DNA of 45,150 nucleotides from NCBI RefSeq assembly GCF_903166585.1, contig NZ_CAESCM010000025.1, forward strand, positions 1 to 45,150, written 5' to 3'. The stretch is from Pedobacter ghigonis (lineage in GTDB: Bacteria > Bacteroidota > Bacteroidia > Sphingobacteriales > Sphingobacteriaceae). Within the stretch, counting starts at the first letter, position 1. Each line of letters begins with the position of its first letter. The notes below the pieces were generated by a model that was not told the DNA's origin, searched no databases, and saw only the letters and a program-made list of their open reading frames with translations. A program made the position numbers and the translations under genes. Positions 15,874-24,596 of the stretch are shown one piece after another.

Positions 15874-16641
15874 ATGAACAGAATTAAACAACTCTTCCAG
15901 GAGAAGAAAAATATATTATCAATTTACTATACCGCTGGTTACCCTAACCTAGGCGATACCATTCAGATTGCTGAAGCCCTGCAAAAATCGGGTGCTGATA
16001 TCCTGGAAATCGGATTTCCTTATTCAGATCCTGTTGCCGATGGTCCGGTGATTCAGGCGAGCAGCAAGCAATCTTTAGATCAGGGTATGACCTTAAAGGT
16101 GCTTTTCGAACAGCTTAAAGATTTACGTAAAAATGTTACCATCCCTGTTTTATTGATGGGTTATGTAAACCCGGTGCTGCAGTTTGGTGTAGAAAATTTT
16201 TGTAAGGCCTGCGCCGAAGTAGGGGTGGATGGCTGTATTGTGCCCGATTTACCGATGGCAGAGTACGAAGAGTTTTATCAGGAATGCTTTGAACAACACA
16301 ACCTGAGCAATGTATTTCTGATTACACCACAAACAGCAGAAGAACGTATTCATAAAATTGATGGCTTAACGAATGGGTTTATCTATTTGTTATCATCGTC
16401 GGCTACAACAGGTAAAAATTTAGAGGTGGGCAATACTACCGAAGCATATTTTAGCCGTATAAAAGAGATGAACCTGAAAAACCCGACTATGATTGGCTTC
16501 GGGATCAGCGATAAACAAACTTTCGATAAAGCCTGCTCGTACGCCAATGGTGCAATTATAGGTACTGCTTTCGTTAAAGCTATTGCAGATGGTAACTTAG
16601 AAGAAAGTGTAAGTAGTTTTATGAAGAAGTTTAGGGATTAA
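15874..16641 (+). CDS. trpA: Tryptophan synthase alpha subunit
   Basis: From ATG 15874 the protein has 255 residues and begins MNRIKQLFQEKKNILSIYYTAGYP, the usual TrpA N-terminus. The upstream in-frame ATGs at 15853 and 15862 lie in or beside the repeat arm and add non-family residues. TrpA cleaves indole-3-glycerol phosphate and passes indole to TrpB. The catalytic glutamate is in LEIGFPYSDPVADGPVIQ, with the aspartate in the same block. LLMGYVNPV, GCIVPDLPM, and a phosphate-site GFGISDKQ follow. Full length. It is the last gene of the trp operon; no clear terminator follows immediately, but a triple tandem repeat begins within about 40 bp. Confidence 0.96.
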   Translation: MNRIKQLFQEKKNILSIYYTAGYPNLGDTIQIAEALQKSGADILEIGFPYSDPVADGPVIQASSKQSLDQGMTLKVLFEQLKDLRKNVTIPVLLMGYVNPVLQFGVENFCKACAEVGVDGCIVPDLPMAEYEEFYQECFEQHNLSNVFLITPQTAEERIHKIDGLTNGFIYLLSSSATTGKNLEVGNTTEAYFSRIKEMNLKNPTMIGFGISDKQTFDKACSYANGAIIGTAFVKAIADGNLEESVSSFMKKFRD

Positions 16642-16652
16642 TTTTTTACCAC

Positions 16653-17070
16653 GAAGGCACTAAGACACAGTTATTTCTTAGTGTGCTTGGTGCCTTGGTG
16701 GTTAATTAATATGCCTAATGCATTTTACCATATAAGACATGTAAGTACATATTAGGCATTGTGCCTATATGCCTTATATGGTTTATTTATTTTTACCATT
16801 AAGGCCAATATTTTCTTGGTGTACCTTGTGGCTTTGTGGTTAATTAATAGCTTAATGCATTTTGCCATATAGGGCATTTAAGTACATATTAGGTATTGCG
16901 CTTATATGCCTTATATGGTTTATTTATTTTTACTATTAAGGCCAATATTTTTTTGATGTACCTTGTGGCTTTGTGGTTAATTAATAGCTTAATTCATTTT
17001 GCCATGTAGGGCATTTAAGTACATATTAGGCATTGTGCTTATATGACTTATATGGTTTATTTATTAAAAT
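16653..17070. repeat. Three tandem copies of a 137-bp repeat after trpA
   Basis: Landmark GTTAATTAAT falls at 16701, 16839 and 16976, a period of 137-138 bp. Each unit contains a TTGCCTTATATGG-type arm facing CCATATAGGGCAT, making an internal hairpin around AGTACATATTAGG. The first unit is preceded by ACCACGAAGGCACTAAGACAC facing GTGTGCTTGGTGCCTTGGTGGT, an outer inverted repeat. There is no gene inside. The array separates trpA from the convergent acetyltransferase gene and may end transcription from both. Confidence 0.8.
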
Positions 17071-17082
17071 CAGCCGTTTCAA

Positions 17083-17526
17083 TTACGTGGTTAATCCTAA
17101 CCAATCGGCATAAGTCATTTCGAATTTTACTTCGCCTTCATTTACCATACCTGCTTTCTGCCAGCCTTGCCGGGTATAAAACTCTTCGGCACGGGTATTT
17201 GGCGATGTTCCCAGCCACACGGTTTCGCGGGTTTGCTCGAAATACCAATCCATCATTAACCTGTGCAGTGCTTTACCAATGCCCTTGCCTTCAAATTCGG
17301 GGCGCAGAAATAAAGCCCAGATATTATGCTCCTGTAAATCTACAATTGAAAAACCTGCCAGTTCGCCGGCCACTTCGCATACCCAGCCTTTACCGCGACG
17401 GGTAATAAAGTCTTCGCAATCGGCATCGGTTACCAGAGCAGGGTTGGACAGGGTGTTTTCTTTAACGGTATGTCTTACCACCTGAATTTGCGGAATGTCG
17501 GTTATAAGCGCTTCGCGGTATATCAT
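17083..17526 (-). CDS. GNAT family N-acetyltransferase
   Basis: The 147-residue protein has the GNAT fold. The acetyl-CoA loop appears as LFLRPEFEGKGIGKALHRLMMDW (motif Q/R-x-x-G-x-G/A as EGKGIG), followed by FYTRQGWQKAGMV, the typical motif B end. The N-terminal strand MIYREALITDIPQI and a central EVAGELAGFSIVDL are also family-like. The acceptor substrate is unknown. It is a single gene convergent with the trp operon. Its coding start at 17526 is supported by IYREA, which is where GNAT domains begin. Confidence 0.85.
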   Translation of the reverse strand: MIYREALITDIPQIQVVRHTVKENTLSNPALVTDADCEDFITRRGKGWVCEVAGELAGFSIVDLQEHNIWALFLRPEFEGKGIGKALHRLMMDWYFEQTRETVWLGTSPNTRAEEFYTRQGWQKAGMVNEGEVKFEMTYADWLGLTT

Positions 17527-17950
17527 GATACTAAGATAATGGATTTGGGAAATGATTGAATGTCAAATTATGAATGATTGAATTATGAATTTTGAATGAT
17601 TGAATGTTTCGGGCATGGTGACATAAAACAATGTTAGTTAAATTCTAAGGTGTACTAAGGTGCCTGAGGTGGTGACAAAGTAAATTTACCACCTTAGACA
17701 TCTAAGAACACCTGAGGGCTTAAAGGTTTAACTTCGCTCGAAATGACAATCGGAGAAGGTGGTGTGAAGCTATTGGCATAGCTATACTGACAAAAGATCA
17801 CTGCCATGACTTACCCGGAATGCCGGCTTGTCAGGTGCGGAAAATAAGCGTAAAAATATTCGTTAGGATATTAACAAAATAGAAAAACCTTATTTAAACG
17901 CAATGGAGCTACTTTTTAATGCCTCGAAATTCTATATGACAATTGCATGA
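17527..17950. other. Intergenic region between acetyltransferase and tetR
   Basis: No gene is seen. Positions 17541-17605 repeat ATGATTGAATTATGAATTTTGA phrases. Positions 17650-17712 form an imperfect inverted repeat, with CTGAGGTGGT facing ACCACCTTAG and AGGTGT facing AACACCT. The remaining 17740-17950 looks unique and leads into the tetR promoter. Confidence 0.5.
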
Positions 17951-17993
17951 TTGTGAATTCTGGAATTGGTTCTACATTTGCTTAACGGTGTTA
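17951..17993 (+). promoter_or_regulatory. tetR promoter with overlapping operator
   Basis: TTG at 17951-17953, a 19-nt spacer and TACATTTG at 17973-17980 match the Bacteroidota promoter consensus exactly. One base later TTAACGGTGTTA (17982-17993) begins, sharing 10 of 12 positions with the perfect operator core TTAACACTGTTA found before and in the efflux adaptor gene. It covers the expected start of transcription, which fits autorepression by the TetR protein. Confidence 0.75.
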
Positions 17994-18019
17994 GATTATT
18001 TACACCTTATATTCCAGTC

Positions 18020-18625
18020 ATGGGAAGCAAAGAAAGAATACTACGTTTAAAAGATGAAACCAGAACCAAAATTCTGGATGCTGCCTTGAACATTGTTCAA
18101 ACAGAAGGCTGGCAGGCATTGAGTATGCGTAAAATTGCCGATCAGATCGAATATACTGCACCGATTATTTACGAATATTTTTCGAACAAAGAAGGAATCC
18201 TGCTCGAGTTAACCAGAAGAGGTTACCTGATGCTGGCCAAAGACATCCGCGAAGCGCGCGACCAACATGAAGCACCTGCTGATCAGATGGAAGCGATGTG
18301 GATTGCCTACTGGAATTTCGCCTTTGCCCACAAAGAATTTTATCAGTTGATGTACGGTGTGGATATGGTTTGTTGCACTGTTAAGAATTCGCTGCCCGAA
18401 GCAGAAAATGTAGGGCATATGCTTGGCGATGTAATTGAATCCTTATTCGATAAAAAACCGGTATCAGACGATGATATCTGTAGAAAGTACTACACCTATT
18501 GGTCGATTATTCACGGTTTGATATCCATCAACCTGGTACGCCCCGACGGCAGAACAACCAACGAGCTGAACCAGCAAATTTTAAAAGACGCTATTAAGGG
18601 AATTACCTTATCTATTAATAGTTAA
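18020..18625 (+). CDS. TetR family repressor of the adjacent efflux operon
   Basis: Started at ATG 18020 the protein has 201 residues. The N-terminal helix-turn-helix is clear: KILDAALNIVQTEGWQALSM then RKIADQIEYTAPIIYEYFSNKEGIL, ending around residue 58. The longer frame from 17966 would begin before the predicted transcription start and is rejected. The ligand-binding half resembles the TetR_C_33/WHG-type domain (YWNFAFAHKEFYQLMYGVD). It is transcribed toward the RND genes, 72 bp ahead of the adaptor. Repeated palindromes at its own promoter and before the adaptor indicate that it represses itself and the pump. The inducer is unknown. Confidence 0.88.
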   Translation: MGSKERILRLKDETRTKILDAALNIVQTEGWQALSMRKIADQIEYTAPIIYEYFSNKEGILLELTRRGYLMLAKDIREARDQHEAPADQMEAMWIAYWNFAFAHKEFYQLMYGVDMVCCTVKNSLPEAENVGHMLGDVIESLFDKKPVSDDDICRKYYTYWSIIHGLISINLVRPDGRTTNELNQQILKDAIKGITLSINS

Positions 18626-18640
18626 TTTTTTTTTACCCTG

Positions 18641-18661
18641 CTATTTAACACTGTTAAATAG
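18641..18661. promoter_or_regulatory. TetR operator 1: perfect 21-bp palindrome
   Basis: CTATTTAACA and TGTTAAATAG flank a central C. It lies between tetR and the adaptor gene, 37 bp before the adaptor ATG, where a repressor would block the efflux promoter or readthrough from tetR. Confidence 0.8.
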
Positions 18662-18697
18662 TTTATACATCTTAAATCCATTATAATTTAAAATCAT

Positions 18698-19900
18698 ATG
18701 AAATCTCTACATCGTTTGTTTTTATTATTTAACACTGTTAAACGATTTACATTTGTTAAATATACCTTCGCTCTCACTTTTGCCGCAATTGTACTGGCCA
18801 GCTGTAAATCGGCTCCGCAGCAAGCTGCTGCAGTACCACCGCCACCCGTTTTACCGGTAAGCGCAATTAATCAAGGCTCGGAAACTACCTTTATCGAATA
18901 TCCGGCTGCCATACAAGGCGCTGTTGATATTGATGTACGCCCGCAGGTAAGCGGTTATTTACAAAGTGTACTGGTTAACGAAGGTGCTTATGTTACAGCC
19001 GGCCAAACACTTTTTAAAATTAACGAAAACCCTTACCGCGAAGCTTTAAACAATGCCAAAGCCAGTTTACATGCTGCCGAGGCTGCTATTTTAAATGCCC
19101 AGCTCGAGGTAGATAAGTTAACGCCACTGGTGCAAAACAAGGTAATATCTGATATCCAGTTAAAAACCGCTAAAACGGCCTACAAAATTGCGCAAGCCAA
19201 TGCCGAGCAGGCTAAAGCCAATGTAGCTTCGGCACAAATTAACTTAGGCTATACCAACGTTAAGGCTACCGTGAGCGGTTATATTGGCCGGATCCCTAAA
19301 AAACAGGGAAGTTTGGTATCGCCAACCGATCAGGCTGCTTTAACGCAATTGTCGGATATACACGAAGTGCATGTATATTTCTCGCTTGCCGAAAACGACT
19401 TCAACAGTTTCAACACCAATTACCCGGGCAAAACCCCTGCCGACAGGATTAAACATTTACCTGCGGTTGAACTGGTACTGGCCGATAATTCTACCTATCC
19501 GGTTAAAGGAAAAATCGACATGATTGATGGTCAGTTTGATAAAAACACGGGTGCCATTACGCTAAGGGCCAGTTTCCCTAATGCCAACGGCGTGCTGCGC
19601 TCGGGTAATACCGGTAAAATCCGTTTAGGCTTATTGCATAACGATGCCATTCTGGTGCCTCAATCGGCAACGGTAGAAATGCAGGATAAGGTGTTTGTGT
19701 TTACCCTGGGCGACAGCAGCAAGGTGAAAAAACAAGCCATCAGCATTGTGGGTAAGGCCGGCGAAAATTATCTGGTTAAAGAGGGCGTAAAAGCCGGCGA
19801 CCAGATTGTATTAAGCGGTATCGACAAATTACAGGAGGGCATGGTTATCCAACCTCAAAAAGCAGCAGATAAAGTAGCTGTTGCAAATCCAAAAAAATAA
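18698..19900 (+). CDS. RND efflux periplasmic adaptor lipoprotein (AcrA/MexA-like)
   Basis: The 400-residue membrane fusion protein links the inner-membrane pump to the outer-membrane channel. A signal sequence ends in the lipobox VLASC, with the lipid-bearing cysteine at about residue 36. A lipoyl half-motif VDIDVRPQVSGYLQSVLVNEGAYVTAGQ and its partner half VKATVSGYIGRIPKKQGSLV flank a coiled-coil hairpin of alanine-rich helices (about 110-180). Beta-barrel and membrane-proximal domains follow. The N-terminal stretch before the signal core is longer than usual and its codons contain operator 2 (18728-18742). No other start codon lies between that site and the lipobox, so ATG 18698 stands. 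acrB-like gene follows after 24 bp. Confidence 0.93.
   Translation: MKSLHRLFLLFNTVKRFTFVKYTFALTFAAIVLASCKSAPQQAAAVPPPPVLPVSAINQGSETTFIEYPAAIQGAVDIDVRPQVSGYLQSVLVNEGAYVTAGQTLFKINENPYREALNNAKASLHAAEAAILNAQLEVDKLTPLVQNKVISDIQLKTAKTAYKIAQANAEQAKANVASAQINLGYTNVKATVSGYIGRIPKKQGSLVSPTDQAALTQLSDIHEVHVYFSLAENDFNSFNTNYPGKTPADRIKHLPAVELVLADNSTYPVKGKIDMIDGQFDKNTGAITLRASFPNANGVLRSGNTGKIRLGLLHNDAILVPQSATVEMQDKVFVFTLGDSSKVKKQAISIVGKAGENYLVKEGVKAGDQIVLSGIDKLQEGMVIQPQKAADKVAVANPKK
18726..18763. promoter_or_regulatory. TetR operator 2 inside the adaptor gene, plus a half-site
   Basis: TTTAACA-C-TGTTAAA (18728-18742) is a 15-bp perfect palindrome with the same core as operator 1, 87 bp away from it. A half-site TGTTAAATA follows at 18755-18763. 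It lies in codons for residues 11-15 of the adaptor signal region. It could allow looping or act as a roadblock. Confidence 0.65.
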
Positions 19901-19924
19901 GACAACAATAAACCTTCATAAGTC

Positions 19925-22900
19925 ATGTTTCAGAAATTTATAAACAGGCCTGTACTTTCGACCGTTATTTCCATATTGCTGGTAATAGTGGGTATACTTG
20001 GCCTAACAAAGTTGCCCTTAGAGCGCTTTCCAAATATCGCCCCTCCGTCGGTATTGGTAACTGCTGTGTACCCAGGGGCTAATGCCGAAACCATTTTGCG
20101 TTCGGTAACTCCATCATTAGAGGAAGCAATTAACGGTGTGGAAAACATGACCTACATGACTTCCACTGCCAGTAATGATGGTACGCTGGGTATTACGGTT
20201 TACTTTCAACAAGGTACCAACCCCGATCAGGCCGCTGTTAACGTGCAAAACCGTGTTTCGCAGGCTACGAGCCAGTTACCGGCAGAGGTTGTACAATATG
20301 GTATAACTACTACCAAACAGCAAAACAGCTTTATCGGTGCGATAGGCGTTTACTCAGAAGATCCCAAAAAATACGATGCGGTTTTTGTAAACAACTATGC
20401 TCAGATTAATATCATTCCGGAAATTAAACGTATTCCGGGGGTAGGTTCGGCCAGTGTATTTGGTGGTATTAAAGATTATTCAATGCGGATTTGGTTAAAT
20501 CCAAGTCAGTTGGCTACTTACAAAATTACCCCTAACGAAGTGATCAGTGCTATTCAGGATAAAAACCTGGAAGCCGCACCGGGCAGGGTTGGTGAACGCA
20601 GTAACGAGGCATTCGAATATGTAATTAAATACAAAGGAAAGCTTACCAAACCAGAGGAGTATCAGAATATTGCAATCCGCTCTAATTCGGATGGTTCTAT
20701 ATTGCGCTTAAAAGATGTAGCCCGTGTTGAACTGGGTGCTTACAGCTACAGCAGTGTAAACCGTTTAAACGGACATGACGGTATTACCATTGGGGTAATC
20801 CAGTTATCGGGCTCTAATGCCAACGAAATTCAGATTTCTATCGATAAACTGATGGCCAAACTATCGAAAGATTTCCCAGCAGGGATTAAATTCAATCAGT
20901 TTTACCGTACCAAAACCGATCTGGATGAATCTATCAACCAGGTTGAACATACTTTAATCGAAGCCTTTTTACTGGTATTTATTGTAGTATTTATCTTCCT
21001 TCAGGATTTCAGGTCTACCTTAATCCCAGCTATAGCAGTTCCGGTGGCTATTATCGGTACTTTCTTTTTCATGCAGCTGTTCGGTTTCTCGGTTAACCTT
21101 TTAACACTGTTTGCATTGGTACTGGCCATTGGTATTGTGGTAGATGATGCGATTGTGGTGGTAGAGGCGGTGCATGCCAAGATGGAAGAAAACCCGGGGC
21201 TTAGTCCGAAGGCGGCAACCACCCAGGCCATGAACGAAATTACCGGGGCTATTATATCGATTACACTGGGAATGGCGGCAGTATTTTTACCGGTTGGTTT
21301 TATGACGGGCTCTACAGGTATATTTTACAAACAGTTTGCCTTAACCATGGCTATTGCCATTATTATATCGGCGGTTAACGCTTTAACTTTGAGTCCGGCG
21401 CTGGCTGCCTTATTTTTGAAGAATAAACATGCTGAGGGTGGTCACGCAGCACCTAAAAAAGGTTTTGTCGATAAGTTTTATGCCGGCTTTAACGGTGGTT
21501 TTAATTACATGACCAACCGTTATATTGGTGGCTTAAAAGTGCTTATCCGCAATAAATGGATCAGCATGGCTGGTCTGGCTTTAATCGTTGCGGTTACCGT
21601 TTTACTGGTAAGCAGAACAAAAACCGGTTTTATCCCTACAGAGGATCAGGGTTTTGTGGCCATTGCGGTTGCTTCTCCATCAGGAACTTCGTTAGCGAAT
21701 ACCAATAAAATATTAAAACAGGCTGAAGCTGAGTTGAGGGCGATGCCTTCGGCAAGGTTTGTAATGTCGCTGGCTGGTTATAACTTCTTAACGGCATCGA
21801 ACAGCCCATCGGCCGGACAGATTTTCTTATTGTTAAAACCGAACGACGAAAGGGGTGAGGTAAAGAATATAGATGAAATACAGAATATCGTAAGGGCTAA
21901 AATGGCAGCCATATCTGCCGGTACTTTCTTTGTATTCAGTTTCCCAACCGTTCCGGGTTTTAGTAACGTGGAGGCCATGAACGTAATGCTACAGGATAAA
22001 ACCAATGGCAGGCTGGATAAATTTAGTGGTGTAGCCAATAACTTTATCGGCAAATTAATGGCGAAACCGGCAATTGCTTTTGCTTTTACTTCTTACAAAG
22101 CAGATTATCCGCAATTACAGCTGGATGTGAACAACGAAAAAGCCGATCAACTGGGTGTAAGTGTTAAAGATATCTTACAAACCATGCAAACCTTTTTCGG
22201 TACTGCACAGGCATCAGATTTTAACCGCTTTGGTAAATACTACCGTGTGGTGGTTCAGGCTGATATTGCCGACAGAACAGATCCGGCCAGTATAGATCGT
22301 GTGTTTGTTAAAAACAAGGCTGGTGAAAGTGTGCCCATTAATACCCTGGTTAAACTAACCCGCGTGTATGGTTCTGAAACGGCTTCGCGTTATAACCTGT
22401 TTAACTCTATCGAGGTAAATGCCATCCCTAAACCGGGCTTCAGCTCTGGCGATGCCATTAAAGCGATTGAAGAAACCGCAAGGGAACAATTGCCAACCGG
22501 TTATGCTTACGAATTCTCGGGACAAACCCGTGAGGAGATTTCTTCAGGGGGACAATCGACAGTAATATTCCTGCTTTGCCTGGTATTCGTTTACTTCTTA
22601 TTATCGGCACAGTATGAAAGTTATATCCTGCCATTAGCCGTAATCTTATCTATCCCTACTGGTGTATTTGGTGTGTTTGTTGTATTGGGCTTAACTGGTA
22701 TCGAAAACAACATTTATGTACAGGTAGCACTGATTATGCTTATCGGCTTGCTGGCTAAAAACGCCATCCTGATTGTAGAGTTTGCGGTGCAGCGACGAAG
22801 GGCAGGGCTGAGCTTGTTCGATTCGGCTATTGAAGCCGCTCGATTAAGGATCAGGCCAATTATCATGACCTCACTTGCCTTTGTGTTTGGTTTGTTCCCG

Positions 22901-23119
22901 ATGAGTATTGCAACGGGGCCATCGGCACAGGGTAACCACTCTATCAGTATTGGTGCTGCCGGAGGTATGGTATCTGGTGTAGTGTTAGGTTTGTTTATCA
23001 TCCCGGTACTTTTCGTCATCTTCCAGGCTTTACAGGAAAAAATATCCAAAAAATCAAAAGAGGTTGTTCACCACCATGAAGAGCCTGTAAATAATCATGC
23101 AGTTTATGAAACGGTTTAA
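19925..23119 (+). CDS. RND multidrug efflux pump, inner-membrane transporter (AcrB-like)
   Basis: The 1064-residue protein is a full-length hydrophobe/amphiphile efflux RND transporter. It starts MFQKFINRPVLSTVISILLVIVG, the usual first helix. The proton-relay aspartates are D407 and D408 in GIVVDDAIVVVE, and the fourth-helix partner lysine region lies in GLLAKNAILIVEFA near residue 940. Two large periplasmic loops (about 30-340 and 560-870) contain HAE1-type sequence such as ENMTYMTSTAS and TGFIPTEDQGF. The trimer exports drugs or metabolites using the proton gradient. It sits between adaptor and outer-membrane factor genes, and its end overlaps the latter by 14 bp. Confidence 0.95.
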   Translation: MFQKFINRPVLSTVISILLVIVGILGLTKLPLERFPNIAPPSVLVTAVYPGANAETILRSVTPSLEEAINGVENMTYMTSTASNDGTLGITVYFQQGTNPDQAAVNVQNRVSQATSQLPAEVVQYGITTTKQQNSFIGAIGVYSEDPKKYDAVFVNNYAQINIIPEIKRIPGVGSASVFGGIKDYSMRIWLNPSQLATYKITPNEVISAIQDKNLEAAPGRVGERSNEAFEYVIKYKGKLTKPEEYQNIAIRSNSDGSILRLKDVARVELGAYSYSSVNRLNGHDGITIGVIQLSGSNANEIQISIDKLMAKLSKDFPAGIKFNQFYRTKTDLDESINQVEHTLIEAFLLVFIVVFIFLQDFRSTLIPAIAVPVAIIGTFFFMQLFGFSVNLLTLFALVLAIGIVVDDAIVVVEAVHAKMEENPGLSPKAATTQAMNEITGAIISITLGMAAVFLPVGFMTGSTGIFYKQFALTMAIAIIISAVNALTLSPALAALFLKNKHAEGGHAAPKKGFVDKFYAGFNGGFNYMTNRYIGGLKVLIRNKWISMAGLALIVAVTVLLVSRTKTGFIPTEDQGFVAIAVASPSGTSLANTNKILKQAEAELRAMPSARFVMSLAGYNFLTASNSPSAGQIFLLLKPNDERGEVKNIDEIQNIVRAKMAAISAGTFFVFSFPTVPGFSNVEAMNVMLQDKTNGRLDKFSGVANNFIGKLMAKPAIAFAFTSYKADYPQLQLDVNNEKADQLGVSVKDILQTMQTFFGTAQASDFNRFGKYYRVVVQADIADRTDPASIDRVFVKNKAGESVPINTLVKLTRVYGSETASRYNLFNSIEVNAIPKPGFSSGDAIKAIEETAREQLPTGYAYEFSGQTREEISSGGQSTVIFLLCLVFVYFLLSAQYESYILPLAVILSIPTGVFGVFVVLGLTGIENNIYVQVALIMLIGLLAKNAILIVEFAVQRRRAGLSLFDSAIEAARLRIRPIIMTSLAFVFGLFPMSIATGPSAQGNHSISIGAAGGMVSGVVLGLFIIPVLFVIFQALQEKISKKSKEVVHHHEEPVNNHAVYETV

Positions 23120-24512
23120 TTTATATAGCATCCTGCTCCTCGCTTTGGTTTGGAGCGGATGTTCGGTTTCGAAAGATACAGCCTTGCCCAATGTTGCGCC
23201 AGGCTTATTCAGAAACACAGCACCTCAAGACTCTTCGAGCATTGGCACTATGCCCTTGAAAAGTTTTATTAACGACCTTACTGTACAAACTTTAATTGAT
23301 ACAGCTTTGGTTAAAAATTATGATATGCAGATTGCATTGAAAAATATCGATGCGGCCGAAGTATTGTTTAAACAATCGAAACTGGGCAATTTGCCAGAGT
23401 TGAAATTGCAGGTAGCGGCGAGTTCGAGCCGCCCTTCTGATAACAGTTTAAACGGATTGAGCTTAAACCAGTTTACCGGTTCGAGCCACATTGAAGATTA
23501 CAGCGCTAACCTGGGTGTGTTCTGGGAGGCTGATATCTGGGGAAAGATCCGCAACCAAAAGGCAGGCGCTTTAGCCAGCTTTTTGCAAACTGCCGAAGCG
23601 CGCAAAGCGGTACAAACCCGCTTAGTGGCCAATGTGGCCCAGGGGTACTATAACTTGCTGATGCTGGATGCGCAACTGGAAATTGCCCGTAAAAACCTTA
23701 AACTGAACGACAGTACTTTAAGGATTATTAACCTGCAATTTGATGCCGGTCAGGTAACTTCGCTGGCCATACAGCAGGCACAGGCACAGCAGCTGGTTGC
23801 TGCACAGCTGATTCCGCGTTTGGAGCAAAATGTAGCTTTGCAGGAAAATGCTCTAAGTGTACTGATTGGTACTTTGCCTAAAGCCATTAACCGAGCCAGC
23901 CGTTTGGATAAAATGAGTATCCCTGCCAATTTAAATGCGGGTTTCCCATCGGCGATGTTAAGTCGCAGGCCCGATATCAAGTCGGCAGAGCTGGCGCTTA
24001 ATGTAGCCAATGCCAAAGTTGGTGTAGCGAAAGCAAGTTTATATCCTTCGCTGGTAATTACTGCCAGTGGTGGCGTTAACTCTTTTAAAGCGAGTAACTG
24101 GTTTAATGTACCGGCTTCGTTGTTCGGATTGGTTTCGGGTGGTATTACGCAACCTATTTTTCAACGCGGACAGCTAAAGACCAATTTAGAACTGGCTAAA
24201 ATAGACCGGGAGAAAACAGTGATCCAGTTCCGTCAGTCGGTACTAAACGCTGTAGGCGAGGTTTCTGATGAACTGACTAAAGTAGAAAAACTGAAAGACC
24301 AGTACAGCATTGCTGAAAGAAGGGCACAAACTTTACAACAGGCTTCTAAAAATGCAAGCTTATTATTTAAAAGTGGTATGGCCAACTATTTGGAGGTGAT
24401 TACTGCACAGGGCAACCTATTGCAAAGCGAACTGGAACTGGCTACCATTAAAGCCGAACAGTTAAATGCGGTGGTGGGCTTGTATCGTTCTTTAGGGGGC
24501 GGATGGAACTAG
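23106..24512 (+). CDS. RND efflux outer-membrane lipoprotein (OprM/NodT-like)
   Basis: From ATG 23106 the protein has 468 residues with a short lipoprotein signal, MKRFNLYSILLLALVWSGC, cysteine 19. An ATG at 23097 adds only three residues and lies deeper in acrB. Two repeats of the outer-membrane efflux family are seen, the first with DIWGKIRNQKAGALASFLQT and the second with SLYPSLVITASGG, ISQPIF-like ITQPIFQRGQLKTNLELA. ALSVLIGTLP and SRRPDIKSAELALNVANA are strong OprM markers. The trimer forms the outer-membrane exit duct. It is the last gene of the tripartite pump operon, followed by a good terminator. Confidence 0.94.
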   Translation: MKRFNLYSILLLALVWSGCSVSKDTALPNVAPGLFRNTAPQDSSSIGTMPLKSFINDLTVQTLIDTALVKNYDMQIALKNIDAAEVLFKQSKLGNLPELKLQVAASSSRPSDNSLNGLSLNQFTGSSHIEDYSANLGVFWEADIWGKIRNQKAGALASFLQTAEARKAVQTRLVANVAQGYYNLLMLDAQLEIARKNLKLNDSTLRIINLQFDAGQVTSLAIQQAQAQQLVAAQLIPRLEQNVALQENALSVLIGTLPKAINRASRLDKMSIPANLNAGFPSAMLSRRPDIKSAELALNVANAKVGVAKASLYPSLVITASGGVNSFKASNWFNVPASLFGLVSGGITQPIFQRGQLKTNLELAKIDREKTVIQFRQSVLNAVGEVSDELTKVEKLKDQYSIAERRAQTLQQASKNASLLFKSGMANYLEVITAQGNLLQSELELATIKAEQLNAVVGLYRSLGGGWN

Positions 24513-24551
24513 AACGTATTGTTTTACCACCAAGGCACAAAAACACGAAGA

Positions 24552-24592
24552 AACCTATAAGATCGTAATGGTCTTATAGGTTTTGTTTTTTA
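24552..24592 (+). terminator. Terminator of the RND efflux operon
   Basis: AACCTATAAGATC and GGTCTTATAGGTT form a 12- to 13-bp stem around a short loop, followed by TTTGTTTTTT. It lies 40 bp after the last gene of the operon. Confidence 0.88.
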
Positions 24593-24596
24593 AAGA

